Notes: generated from the letters alone by a model not told the origin. Counted from the stretch's first letter, positions 53,120-61,499 are shown. The stretch: 64,000 nucleotides of DNA from JBBBNV01 sp037137075 (GCF_037137075.1 NZ_JBBBNV010000003.1:124001-188000), one strand, 5' to 3'. A program made the numbers and translations.

Positions 53120-53158
53120 ATAAAGCCATGTTGTTTAAAGCGTGATGTATGGCTTTAT
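53120..53158 (-). terminator. Terminator of the small ORF upstream of mntH
   Basis: ATAAAGCCAT pairs with ATGGCTTTAT and on the minus strand TTTTTTT follows. It lies between the small ORF at 53417 and mntH. Confidence 0.8.
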
Positions 53159-53288
53159 CCTACAACAAAACGGCCGCGCCGACAATATAAATTTCATCCA
53201 TGGAAAAAGAGGAAACGGGCGGGAATATAAGACCCATACGGCCAGTCCCGCCCAATTTCTTACCGCGCGCCTTCGTGCATTCCGCACC

Positions 53289-53339
53289 GCGCGCAGCTCC
53301 CAGCGCGCGGTGCTTCGCTGCATGACTGCGGTCGGTCGA
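53289..53339 (+). repeat. Dispersed 51-bp repeat, copy B
   Basis: This copy matches copy A (30784-30834) in inverted orientation at 48 of 51 bases. It contains a GCGCGC hairpin and ends in GCGGTCGGTCGA. It lies in the gap between the terminator and the small ORF at 53417. Confidence 0.8.
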
Positions 53340-53416
53340 CCACATGCGCTCCCGGCCGCGCGATGCGAAGCCGCACGGCGGCCAGCCGGCACATACAGTG
53401 CGTCCCGTTTATTCAC

Positions 53417-53599
53417 TCAGCCCTGCTTTGCGCTTCTCTCCCCCAGCAAGGAGTTTAGCTGCTCCAGCAAATTGCCGCCGCCGGTCAGCGAAATCGTACC
53501 GATTTTTTCGCATATTTTCTCCAGAAACTCCAGCTCCTTCAGGCGGTACAAGGTCTGGTTGTCTAGCTCAAGTTCACAGCCGCATTCCTTCCGGTTCAA
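53417..53599 (-). CDS. Small hypothetical protein (60 aa), weak evidence
   Basis: The frame reads NRKECGCELELDNQTLYRLK and has an even mixture of charged and hydrophobic residues, with a helical middle. A TTG at 53599 is the only start and has no ribosome binding site, directly behind a terminator. It could be a real short protein or a remnant. The terminator at 53120 lies well downstream of it. Confidence 0.35.
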   Translation of the reverse strand: MNRKECGCELELDNQTLYRLKELEFLEKICEKIGTISLTGGGNLLEQLNSLLGERSAKQG

Positions 53600-53608
53600 T
53601 TAAGAAAA

Positions 53609-53631
53609 CCGGCCTCAAATGACGAGGCCGG
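53609..53631 (-). terminator. Terminator downstream of small membrane ORF
   Basis: CCGGCCTC pairs with GAGGCCGG; on the minus strand it is followed by TTTTCTTAATT. It lies about 155 bases after the small membrane ORF, so it is likely the end of the AraC/small ORF transcript. Confidence 0.75.
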
Positions 53632-53786
53632 CTTGTCCGCCGTTGAAATCTGTATAACCATTCGATTCGGGCACATCATATCTGGCATTTGCACGCCCGT
53701 GCCTTGCTTATCAAATCATTCCGCAAACGCGATCCGGCCGAGGAAAAATGTCTTCCTTACTATGGCCCGGATCGCCTTTACCGGCT

Positions 53787-53876
53787 CTATTTCTTATATT
53801 TACGGCTCATTCTCCAACAAAACCAGGCGCAGACGATAATAACGACGCCGACTACGGCCCATTGACTGGCATTCAT
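53787..53876 (-). CDS. 29-residue small membrane protein
   Basis: ATG 53876 gives MNASQWAVVGVVIIVCAWFC then WRMSRKYKK and a TAG stop. The layout is a short outside part, one transmembrane helix (residues 6-22) and a basic cytoplasmic tail. AAGGCGG lies about ten bases upstream. Such single-helix peptides are common in Bacillota and often bind a larger membrane complex; the partner is unknown. Confidence 0.55.
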   Translation of the reverse strand: MNASQWAVVGVVIIVCAWFCWRMSRKYKK

Positions 53877-53940
53877 GTTCGCTCAACCGCCTTTTTGTCC
53901 AGCTGACACGATTCATTGTACTGTCCAACCGCCTCTCGCG

Positions 53941-54912
53941 TCAACGAGTGTCCCCGGATTGCTTATACTGTCCGGGGGTCATGCCCTCCTGCTTGCGGAA
54001 CGAGCGGATGAAGTTTTGGGAATTGTTATACCTCAGCCGTTCGGCAATTTGTTTGACCGTCATGCCGGAAACCTTCAGCCAATATTTCGCTGCGCGGTGC
54101 CGGTACCCGGCCAAATAGCCGGTGAAGGAGATATGCGCCGCTTTTTTAAACACGGAGCTTAAATAATTGGCATTGTAGTGCAGCCGGCGGGCGCAAATCT
54201 CAATGCTCAAGTCCGTATCGAATTCCTCGTGCACCATACGGATCATCTGACTTGTCAGCTGCTGCCGACGGGAATCGGATTTGCTCGCGAGCACGTCCAG
54301 GACCGGATGCAGGACCGTATCCATCAGCCACGCCCCAAGGTCATCCTGATTGGGTAACCGGATTATTTGCGCCAGCAGCGTTCCACGGGCCGCTTCAAAC
54401 CGAATCGAGCATACCCCAAGCGACTGCGCATAGCTGATACACTGCATAGTCAGCCGTACATAGGCAAAGCGGACCTCATCGAGCCTGTCCATGCTGCTCA
54501 GCGACCTGGCCCCCTCCGCCGCTCGTTTCGTAAATACCGTTAGCAGCTCGTTCAGCCTTTCGCGCCGCAGGCCCTTTACCGCCTCTAACAGTTGCTCCTC
54601 GATATCCTCAGGGTACGAAACGGATGGGCCTGCAGCCGCCGGATAGAACAAGCCCCGCTGATTCTCAATCGGATCAGGCTTGCTGCCGGGGGACAACAGC
54701 CATGCAGATCTTCGGTCAGTCCGCCTCTCTTGAGCAAGGCATCGTCTTCGAAAAGAAGAGCCAGCCCGCAGCGAGCGGGCCGCCCGCTTGCGTTCCCGTG
54801 CCCATGCTGCTTTTCCCCATGTATATGCGGCACGAGGCTGCTCCTCCCTGGGCCAAATCCGGTTCAGCCGGGCTGCAGTCTGGCCTGCATAGTCCTGTAA
54901 CGTTCGTATCAT
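53941..54912 (-). CDS. AraC-family protein with unusual N-terminus
   Basis: The C-terminal 100 residues form a clear AraC DNA-binding domain (LSIEICARRLHYNANYLSSV and VKQIAERLRYNNSQNFIRSF), and the middle (about 100-220) resembles the helical region before the DNA-binding domain in large YesN-type or membrane AraC regulators. The first 75 residues are arginine- and alanine-rich, with no recognisable sensor. The gene therefore looks like the truncated or frame-shifted remnant of a longer regulator, although GAGGG lies upstream of its ATG. Whether it is functional is unclear. Confidence 0.6.
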   Translation of the reverse strand: MIRTLQDYAGQTAARLNRIWPREEQPRAAYTWGKAAWARERKRAARSLRAGSSFRRRCLAQERRTDRRSAWLLSPGSKPDPIENQRGLFYPAAAGPSVSYPEDIEEQLLEAVKGLRRERLNELLTVFTKRAAEGARSLSSMDRLDEVRFAYVRLTMQCISYAQSLGVCSIRFEAARGTLLAQIIRLPNQDDLGAWLMDTVLHPVLDVLASKSDSRRQQLTSQMIRMVHEEFDTDLSIEICARRLHYNANYLSSVFKKAAHISFTGYLAGYRHRAAKYWLKVSGMTVKQIAERLRYNNSQNFIRSFRKQEGMTPGQYKQSGDTR

Positions 54913-54972
54913 CCACGGTTACCCTCTTTCAAGTCTGCGGCAAGATTGCAGACGGCACCATTCGCAATGATC

Positions 54973-55010
54973 GGCGTGCGGTGTTCGGCTGCATAACAAC
55001 GGTCGATCGA
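54973..55010 (+). repeat. Dispersed repeat, diverged copy C
   Basis: This block matches the second part of copy B at 29 of 38 bases without gaps, and ends in GGTCGATCGA. It lies 61 bases upstream of the start of the AraC-type gene. Confidence 0.6.
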
Positions 55011-55043
55011 CCACCGTTTCTCTCTTAAGGATGGAGCAAAGAA

Positions 55044-55075
55044 ACGGCTAACCCCATTCCAATCAAGGGAGCCGT
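55044..55075 (-). terminator. Terminator of the ApbE/kinase operon
   Basis: ACGGCT pairs with AGCCGT with an inner CCC/GGG; on the minus strand TTTCTTTG follows. It lies about 110 bases after the kinase stop codon. Confidence 0.65.
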
Positions 55076-55187
55076 CCGCGCCATATACTCCTCAACAGTA
55101 CTTGAAAATAAGGGCTTCGTCTGTGTAGCGTATTGTGCAAAACATGCCAGACTTTGCTTTTTTTGTCCTGTTGGTTTACGCGGGTGT

Positions 55188-56519
55188 TTATGCCCTGGGA
55201 CCTCCCCTTGGCAGTCTCACGATAAAAGTGCTGCCCCTGCCGGGTTCACTCTCCGCGGTGATTGTGCCCCCATGCGCATTCACAATCCATTTTGCGATAG
55301 AGAGTCCCAAACCGGTCCCCCCATTCTCGCGAGAACGCGCTTTATCCGTACGGAAAAACCGTTCAAAAACAAACGGCAGCTGCTCAGGCAAAATTCCAAT
55401 GCCCGTATCCTTCACACGGAAGCACAGCTCTTTATCCGAACTATCCAGCGTAACCTCAATCTCTCCGTGCTCCGGCGTATATTTGATAGCATTGTCGATT
55501 AAGATCACAAGCAGCTGTATCGTGCGCTCCACATCAACTACAGCTGTGTCATTTTCGGGCTTTGTTTGTGTCCAATTGAAGCTCTGCTGCTTCCGGTCGG
55601 CAAGCGGCCGAAGACGGTCCATGACTTCGAGCACAAGCCGCGCAACATCGGAGCGTTCCGGCTTAAGCAGCAGCTCGCCCGAGTCAGTCCGGGCCAGGGT
55701 AAGCAAAGATTCCGTCAAGCGTATCATGCGGCGGACCTCATCCTCCATATTAGCAAGCACCGTTTGATGAAATGCAGGCAGCGCTGACTTGGAGTCGGCC
55801 AAAATTTCAACAGAGGACTGCAGCACACTGAGCGGCGTCCGCAGCTCATGCGACGCATCCGCGGTAAAATCCTGCTGTCTTTTAAAGGAGCGCGCGATAG
55901 GCTTCATCGCTTTTCCCGCCAGAAGGTACCCGCCAAGGGAGGCCAGAAGGAGCAGCATGAGGCAGACAACAAACAATACCAGCCGCATCTGCTCCAACAG
56001 CCGCGCATGATCCGTAATATCCAGCATCGTCACGAGCAAACCGCTCCCTTCAGGAAGCTCCTTGGCAAAAACCAAAAATGTTCTCTTGGCCTCCCTTGCT
56101 TCTATTGAAAAAAGCCGGCTGGTTCCGGACTCTGGATTCCGCTGCTTCCACTGCTGAAGCGCCTCCTGAAAGGGCGCTTCTGTTGAGGAGGCCAAGACAG
56201 GCTCTCCTGTTTTATCCGCAATGGCAACATACTGGCCGGATTGGATAAACTCAAATTCGGCGCCTTTATTCCGCCGTTCTCCCTCTCCCCGCCCTTCTCT
56301 TTTGACCTCCCCGCTTCCGGGCTTCGGTTGCCCGCTTTCGGACTTGTGGTGCTGAAATACTTGCTCCGCCTTGGCCATCACCGCTTCCAGCGCGGCTTCC
56401 TCATTGCGCTTCAGTGTTCCGGATAGCAGCACGTAGAACAACGCCGTCAGCAATAAGAGAATGACCGCCAGAATAAGGCTAAAAAACACCGACAGGTTCC
56501 GTCTTGTTTTCTCAAACAA
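55188..56519 (-). CDS. Membrane sensor histidine kinase
   Basis: The 443-residue product has two membrane segments (about 12-32 and 175-200), a sensor region of about 130 residues with a basic-acidic stretch, a HisKA domain (DASHELRTPLSVLQ) and an ATPase domain (LIDNAIKYTPEHG, DTGIGI, TGLGLSIAKW). I placed the start at TTG 56519, eight bases after AAGGAG; it gives the usual MFEKTRR-like opening. The stop of the response regulator overlaps. It is the last gene of a five-gene unit with ApbE and the ferric-reductase-like protein, so its signal may be redox-linked; that is inference. Confidence 0.9.
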   Translation of the reverse strand: MFEKTRRNLSVFFSLILAVILLLLTALFYVLLSGTLKRNEEAALEAVMAKAEQVFQHHKSESGQPKPGSGEVKREGRGEGERRNKGAEFEFIQSGQYVAIADKTGEPVLASSTEAPFQEALQQWKQRNPESGTSRLFSIEAREAKRTFLVFAKELPEGSGLLVTMLDITDHARLLEQMRLVLFVVCLMLLLLASLGGYLLAGKAMKPIARSFKRQQDFTADASHELRTPLSVLQSSVEILADSKSALPAFHQTVLANMEDEVRRMIRLTESLLTLARTDSGELLLKPERSDVARLVLEVMDRLRPLADRKQQSFNWTQTKPENDTAVVDVERTIQLLVILIDNAIKYTPEHGEIEVTLDSSDKELCFRVKDTGIGILPEQLPFVFERFFRTDKARSRENGGTGLGLSIAKWIVNAHGGTITAESEPGRGSTFIVRLPRGGPRA

Positions 56520-56524
56520 AGGGG

Positions 56525-57205
56525 TCACTCCTTTAAGGCAAGACGATACCCGATGCCCCTCACATTGTGTATGATTTTGTCCGGGAACGGGTCGTCTATT
56601 TTTTTGCGGAGCAGCTTAACGGTTGCATCCATTGTATTTGGAGTGACCTCGGCCTCCATCCCCCACACCTGGTCCATCAGCCGTTCTCTCGGAATAATTT
56701 GCCCTTGATAACGAATCAATACCTCCAGCATTTGAAACTCACGCCGTGTCAGTGTCACCGGCTGGCCGTCCCGCTTTACCTCATGGGATACATGATTCAG
56801 CTCCAGCACCTCACCCAGCCGGCTGACGTTCCCGCTCCAGCCTCCGACATTACGCCGGCCCAAAGCAAGCAGACGGGCCTCCAGCTCCTCAAAGGCAAAG
56901 GGCTTCACAAGATAATCGTCAGCACCGGCATGAAGCCCTTCCACACGGTCCGGGACTGCATCCCGCGCCGTAAGCATCAGCACCGGCGTCCGGTCCCCTT
57001 TGGCGCGAAGCATCCGGCACAATTCAACGCCGCTCCTGCCCGGAATCATCCAATCCAGTATATACGCGTCATAGCTTCCCAGATCCATATAATGCTCCGC
57101 CTCTTCAGCATGCTGCGCCCAATCTACGGTATGGAACTGCTGGCGAAGCTTGTACTCAATCAGCATGCCCAGCTTTGTGTCGTCCTCCACGAGCAAAATA
57201 CGCAT
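56525..57205 (-). CDS. OmpR-family response regulator
   Basis: The 226-residue product has a receiver domain (EDD pocket, phospho-acceptor Asp in AYILDWMIPG, Lys in VKPF) and a C-terminal winged helix with VTPNTMDATVKLLRKKIDDP and RGIGYRLA. The ATG at 57205 follows AGGGGGACAGCGTA. Its 5' end overlaps the 3' end of the ferric-reductase-like gene by 50 bases, longer than usual for coupled genes. It forms a pair with the kinase that follows. Confidence 0.93.
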   Translation of the reverse strand: MRILLVEDDTKLGMLIEYKLRQQFHTVDWAQHAEEAEHYMDLGSYDAYILDWMIPGRSGVELCRMLRAKGDRTPVLMLTARDAVPDRVEGLHAGADDYLVKPFAFEELEARLLALGRRNVGGWSGNVSRLGEVLELNHVSHEVKRDGQPVTLTRREFQMLEVLIRYQGQIIPRERLMDQVWGMEAEVTPNTMDATVKLLRKKIDDPFPDKIIHNVRGIGYRLALKE

Positions 57206-57758
57206 TACGCTGTCCCCCTGCCTGTTTGATTCCGAGATACACACGAAGTCCTGTCAATATTACCACGATAGCGCATGTAAGTCCGTATAATGCTATCACC
57301 AGGGGGGCCTTTGAATCCGTTCCCGTACCGAGTCCGTGAAGCATGGCCAGCGCAAAAACCGGATATGCGCTCAAATGAAAAACACGCCACAGCTTCTGTC
57401 CGAACAAGCCTTTGAAATCCGTTGTAACGATAAGCAAAAGCAGCCCGTATAGGGCAAGTGTCCCCATTCCGTTAAAAATCGGACGGTGGGATGAAGTAAA
57501 AGGGATAAGCAGCTCGGATAAGGCAAACGGCTGATAACGATCAATTACTAATACAAGCACATGGATGAGAGACAGCACAAGACCGATGTTGGAAGCACTG
57601 CTATGGATGCGATACAGCCTCGCCTTCTCCGCCCCTCTCCAAAAAGGCATACTGCCCATAATTCCCGTTGCCACCCCGATAAAAAGCAGCGCATACGCGG
57701 CAAGTCCGCAAACTCTGATAATCCACCAGGTCGGCAAGCTGGTTAATAACTGTGCCAT
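57156..57758 (-). CDS. Ferric reductase-like transmembrane protein
   Basis: The 200-residue product has about six membrane segments. Conserved histidines are present in the spacing used for haem in ferric-reductase-like membrane components and MsrQ: YRIHSSASNIGLVLSLIHVL and VFHLSAYPVFALAMLHGLG. It probably moves electrons across the membrane to the flavin-carrying partner. ATG 57758 is about eight bases after AGGAGG, two codons after an earlier ATG. It follows apbE by 19 bases and overlaps the response regulator by 50 bases. No separate reductase domain is present. Confidence 0.85.
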   Translation of the reverse strand: MAQLLTSLPTWWIIRVCGLAAYALLFIGVATGIMGSMPFWRGAEKARLYRIHSSASNIGLVLSLIHVLVLVIDRYQPFALSELLIPFTSSHRPIFNGMGTLALYGLLLLIVTTDFKGLFGQKLWRVFHLSAYPVFALAMLHGLGTGTDSKAPLVIALYGLTCAIVVILTGLRVYLGIKQAGGQRNAYFARGGRHKAGHAD

Positions 57759-57777
57759 CTTCATTTCCTCCTATCGG

Positions 57778-58776
57778 TTAGAGTGTCACAAAAGCAAGCT
57801 TTCCTTCAAAGCCCTTCCACTGCGCGTTATATTGCTGCGAGGTGCCGATATATCTACGCTCCCCGCGTTCGGTCACGATCAGAAACTGGTAAGCGGGCGC
57901 CAGTCCGGCGCTCCTCAGCCAAATCTCTCCCGCCTCGGAGCCAAGCAGCAGTACCGTTTTGGCATATACCTCACAGGCTGACACGTCTTGACCGATTACA
58001 GTACACTGCACGATATCGCTATCTCCCGGCAGCATGGTACGGGGATCGATCAGATGATGCATTTCCCCGCGAACCGTCCGCCAGCGCCGCTTCATCCGGC
58101 TGGATGTGGCCGCAGCGCCATAAATCAGATTCACTACAGCTATGGATTGCTCAGGGCAAAACGGATCGGCCACCTCAATCGGCCAAGGACTGTCCGGTGT
58201 ACCGCCCCATACCGCAAGATCGCCCCCGGCGTCAAGCATACCGGCCGTTACCCCTGAATCCCGGAGCCTTGCCGTCATCCGATCCACTGCCCATCCCTTC
58301 ACAATTCCGCCCAGATCCAGACCTCCCGACTGTGGAAGCTTCACTGCCCCCATACCTTCGTCCAAAGCCCAATCCTCATCCCGGGCATCCAGGCTGTTCA
58401 TGCCAGCTTGACCCCCATAAGGCGGCTGCTCGCCGAACGGATTATGGCCTGCCGGTTCGCGCTGCAGGCGTTCAAAGCTGTCCGTATACCCGGCCCGCAT
58501 CAAGGCTTGAAGCACAAACGGATTGAAGATTCCACCTGTCTTCCGTATAAAATACCTGCACAGCTGCAGCACCTCCAGCATATTAGCCGACACCAGCATC
58601 GGGCGCCCGTCTGAGCGGTTTAAACGGGATAGCTCGCTTGCTCTGAGAAAGCGGCTGAAGGTCTGTTCCACATAAGCAAACCATTCCCGTATCCATCGAG
58701 AATCGTCACGCTTCGGGCTTGGTTCCGAAGGCAGCACAGCGGTGATGCTTGTGTTCAGCGCCTGGAACTCCTCCAT
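57778..58776 (-). CDS. apbE: FAD:protein FMN transferase (ApbE)
   Basis: The 332-residue product shows the ApbE pattern: SRFLRASELSRLNRS, GGIFNPFVLQALMRAGY, GGLDLGGIVKGWAVDRM, LDAGGDLAVWGG, ATSSRMKRRWRT with MHHLIDPRTMLPG, and a C-terminal metal-binding segment (SACEVYAKTVLLLG). It transfers FMN from FAD to a Ser or Thr of a target protein, usually outside the membrane. No signal peptide or lipobox is visible, so this copy may act inside or be exported by another route. ATG 58776 has AGGAGG 11 bases upstream. The first-gene product is the likely client in the operon. Confidence 0.92.
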   Translation of the reverse strand: MEEFQALNTSITAVLPSEPSPKRDDSRWIREWFAYVEQTFSRFLRASELSRLNRSDGRPMLVSANMLEVLQLCRYFIRKTGGIFNPFVLQALMRAGYTDSFERLQREPAGHNPFGEQPPYGGQAGMNSLDARDEDWALDEGMGAVKLPQSGGLDLGGIVKGWAVDRMTARLRDSGVTAGMLDAGGDLAVWGGTPDSPWPIEVADPFCPEQSIAVVNLIYGAAATSSRMKRRWRTVRGEMHHLIDPRTMLPGDSDIVQCTVIGQDVSACEVYAKTVLLLGSEAGEIWLRSAGLAPAYQFLIVTERGERRYIGTSQQYNAQWKGFEGKLAFVTL

Positions 58777-58799
58777 GGCATACCGTTCCTCCTGCATCA

Positions 58800-59183
58800 T
58801 CAGGACCCTCTTGTTTTTCCTGTCGGTTTTTGTGAGACCGACGGCGGAGTCATACCGGATGAGGAATCTTGAGATTGCCCGCTGCGTCCATAGCTTTGGC
58901 CGGGAGTTCCATTTCCGGGCAGCTCGGATGAGCTGCCGCTCCGCGCTGTATATCGTTTCCCGCGGCCTTCTGCCGGACGTGTTCGGTCGAATTCATTCAT
59001 TCCTCCATTATCAGGGGCAGAGGCTTGCGATTTATTGTTCAATGCAGATGAGCCTGCGGCCTGCTGCACAGCGGATGCGAACGCCGGATCGCTCTTCGCC
59101 TGCTGGAAAAGCAAGGCTAATGAAAGCGTACAGCCTGCTCCAATGCCCCACTTGATTAATTTTTTTCTCGTTCCTTGACGCAT
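58800..59183 (-). CDS. Short membrane-anchored Ser/Gly-rich protein (127 aa), possible ApbE client
   Basis: The 127-residue product has one N-terminal hydrophobic segment (residues 12-26) after a basic start, then a low-complexity Ser/Gly/Gln/Asn-rich exposed tail. It has no recognised domain. Residues 106-112 read DSSSGMT, a near-match to the D-x-x-[ST]-G-A-[ST] motif that ApbE flavinylates (Ala replaced by Met). The start at 59183 follows AAGGAG. Its stop overlaps the beginning of apbE. That it is a flavin carrier is a hypothesis. Confidence 0.6.
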   Translation of the reverse strand: MRQGTRKKLIKWGIGAGCTLSLALLFQQAKSDPAFASAVQQAAGSSALNNKSQASAPDNGGMNEFDRTRPAEGRGKRYTARSGSSSELPGNGTPGQSYGRSGQSQDSSSGMTPPSVSQKPTGKTRGS

Positions 59184-59429
59184 ATGCTTCAACTCCTTGC
59201 CTAACATGAATTTACTTCACCCCCATCATAACGAACCAATCTGAAAACAGGATGAAAAAAGCATTCCGGTAAAAAGTAATTGTCGATGACGCATACTTTT
59301 TTCCGAAATGCCCGTAGAATGGTCCTAATGGAAGGAAGCTCCTTCCACAGCTGCATGGCCGCCAGTGCTTGTCCGCCTCCGGCTGTAGCTGTGCCGGTCC
59401 AAGCTTCAATTGAGGCGCATTCAGCAAAA

Positions 59430-59465
59430 AATACCGCCCCGTCCGTCTCCCGGATGAGCGGTATT
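59430..59465 (-). terminator. Terminator of KTSC-domain gene
   Basis: AATACCGC pairs with GCGGTATT around a loop with a second stem; on the minus strand TTTTT follows. It lies about 40 bases after the KTSC stop. Confidence 0.8.
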
Positions 59466-59505
59466 AAACTGCTTGTCTGCAATACGTCCCTTTAAGTAAG
59501 CGCAT

Positions 59506-59700
59506 TCACTTGCGCTGCCGCAGCAAGCTCAGCATCATGTCGTACTGATTTTGCGCTTGAAGCAAGCCTTGATAATCATCCTTCGTCACTGCATCGACCC
59601 ATTGTATTTTTCCCGTTGCGTACTTAATCATCAGCTGGGCGGATTGCTCATCATAGCCGATTCCATCGATCTGTCTGGATTGAAGAGGAACGTAATCCAT
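59506..59700 (-). CDS. KTSC-domain protein (64 aa)
   Basis: The 64-residue product begins MDYVPLQSRQIDGIGYDEQS and contains LMIKYATGKIQWVD, typical of KTSC-domain proteins, whose K, T and S-C like features lie in this region. The family is small and widespread; some members are fused to lysyl-tRNA synthetase or phage proteins, and its role is unknown. Start ATG follows GGAGGGTT. It is monocistronic. Confidence 0.85.
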   Translation of the reverse strand: MDYVPLQSRQIDGIGYDEQSAQLMIKYATGKIQWVDAVTKDDYQGLLQAQNQYDMMLSLLRQRK

Positions 59701-59892
59701 ATTTTTCTAACCCTCCGTTTCACTTGAGTAGAGCCGAGTAACTAGCTATGACCTTCGTGTGTGCAGTAAGCTGGCGCCCGTTCCGTCATAATTTAACTAT
59801 ATGGCGCTTTACCGTAAAAAATTACTGCATTTCACCGGATTTCATGCCATTGCAGCAGCGGCTTTCCTCTTACCGGAGCAACGGGTGCATGA

Positions 59893-59898
59893 TATAAT
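59893..59898 (+). promoter_or_regulatory. Extended -10 of FliD-like gene
   Basis: TGATATAAT combines the TGn extension with TATAAT (59893-59898); a TTACCG lies 17 bases upstream. It is a sigma-A-like promoter, not a clear sigma-D (flagellar) one. Confidence 0.5.
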
Positions 59899-59937
59899 AT
59901 CTATCATAAATGAAGGATTTGCAGGAGGTGAATCTGT

Positions 59938-61197
59938 ATGAAAATCAACACCATTCAACGCGTGATGCCGTACCGGCAGTACAGCCAGTTTTATTCGCTC
60001 GTACAGGCGGCCAAAGAAAGCAAACGGAGCTACGGTCGCGGCTCGGCACTGACCTCCTACCAATATCGCGAGCCGGTGCCGAGCCCCGCGCAAACCGCCG
60101 CAGAAGCGGCCAGACGGACGGTGGAATATGCGCTGCAAATGAGTGAAACGGCTTCCACGCTTATCGAAGGGGCGCCCTTCTCCGTATTGAACAAACGCAG
60201 CGCGGAATCAGATCAGCCGCAAGTGGTTTCCGTGGCGGCCAGCGACGGCTCTGCGCCTGCGCAGGAAGAACTGACTGTCAGCCAGATTGCGGGAGAACAG
60301 CGCAACACAGGGAATATTTTTACCGCCAAAACCGCTTCGGCTATTGCTGAGGGCAACCATGAATTTACCCTGACCATTGGCGGCCGAACCGTGAATCTGT
60401 CCGTGTATGTGACACCGCTGGAAACGAACCGGCAGGCTCTGCAAAAAGTCAGCAATACCATCAACCGGGCCGGTGCCGGAGTTATTTCCAGGCTTACAGC
60501 TGATCCGCAAAGCGGGACGGTCCAGTTAAAGCTGATATCCCAGCTGCCGGGTACGGCACAAGCCTTCGGCTTTAGTGACGTCACGGGCAGCATCGTGTCT
60601 ACCGCCGGCCTCAATTCGGTAACGACTCCCGCTGTCGATGCTGTCTACACAACCCGCGACGGCTCAACCCATACATCTGTCAGTAATGAGGTGTCCTTAC
60701 TCGGAGGTAGCATTAAAGCAAAGCTTCTTGCAACAACTTCACAGCCGGCACGGATTACTGTCACGCCGGACGCCGGGCAGGTCGTGCAGCAGCTGCAGCG
60801 GCTGGCAAGCAGCTACAATCATTTTCGCCAAACCATTCAGGACAACAGCCCCGCCCTGCAGCAGGCTCTGGCCCAGGAATTTGATCAAGCGCTGGAGCAA
60901 GCGCAGCTTGGAGATATTGGTCTTAACCGGCAAACCGACGGTTTGCTTCAAGTGAATGAGTATGAGCTGCGGGAGGCTTTGAACCGCGATCTGACCGACA
61001 CGGTTGAGCTTATTGGGGGAAATGAGGGGATTGCCGCCAAACTGAAGGCAGCAGCCGATGGGGTTCGGGAGCTGCCGGTCATGGATTTGCTAAACCAGCG
61101 GCAAGCAGGCCTAAAAAACTATGCTTCCTACCTGGCTACTGCCAAGCAGGCATCCACCATGCCTGTACGCGGTCTAATCGTCAATGCCTTCTATTGA
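59938..61197 (+). CDS. FliD-like (flagellar cap) protein outside a flagellar operon
   Basis: The 419-residue product has the FliD pattern in its middle: FSVLNKRSAESDQPQVVSVA, then a D2/D3-type repeat (ELTVSQIAGEQ, FTLTIGGRTVNLSVYV). The C-terminal half has ITVTPDAGQVVQQLQRLASSYNHFRQTI, shown in part, and a helical end typical of cap proteins. It has an atypical N-terminus with no D0 helix. No flagellar gene is nearby and the promoter looks sigma-A-like. The ATG follows AGGAGGTGAATCTGT. It may be a FliD-derived secreted or adhesion protein. Confidence 0.65.
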   Translation: MKINTIQRVMPYRQYSQFYSLVQAAKESKRSYGRGSALTSYQYREPVPSPAQTAAEAARRTVEYALQMSETASTLIEGAPFSVLNKRSAESDQPQVVSVAASDGSAPAQEELTVSQIAGEQRNTGNIFTAKTASAIAEGNHEFTLTIGGRTVNLSVYVTPLETNRQALQKVSNTINRAGAGVISRLTADPQSGTVQLKLISQLPGTAQAFGFSDVTGSIVSTAGLNSVTTPAVDAVYTTRDGSTHTSVSNEVSLLGGSIKAKLLATTSQPARITVTPDAGQVVQQLQRLASSYNHFRQTIQDNSPALQQALAQEFDQALEQAQLGDIGLNRQTDGLLQVNEYELREALNRDLTDTVELIGGNEGIAAKLKAAADGVRELPVMDLLNQRQAGLKNYASYLATAKQASTMPVRGLIVNAFY

Positions 61198-61499
61198 AGG
61201 CGGTAACAGCTTGGAGCAAAACAAGCAGCGGTCTTCATGATCGTGCGTCTGCGGAAGGGGCCGCTTTTGCAGCAGGTCCCGTTCACTAAACTAAATTGCT
61301 GCTGAACGACAAGGCGGCCTGCTCCCGCTCCGAAGGGCTTAATCGACTGGAGGTTTACGCGCGGCTGGAGGTAAAGCAGCACGTACAGCAAGTCTACAAC
61401 ATGCCGTGCCCGATCCTGCCGTTATGTAACAAAGCTTATCTCAGCACTTATGCCCGAAATAAGCAGCGAAGTGCTTCTTGGCGCTCGGCCTCGGCCGGA
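61198..61499. other. Gap between FliD-like gene and liaR
   Basis: This 300-base convergent gap holds no gene I can support. Pairings such as AGCGG with CCGCT (near 61231 and 61262) are weak terminator candidates. Confidence 0.4.

Noticed and set aside
59201..59482. Minus-strand open frame of 93 codons upstream of the ApbE operon
   Set aside because: It contains the terminator of the KTSC gene (59430-59465) and has no credible start.
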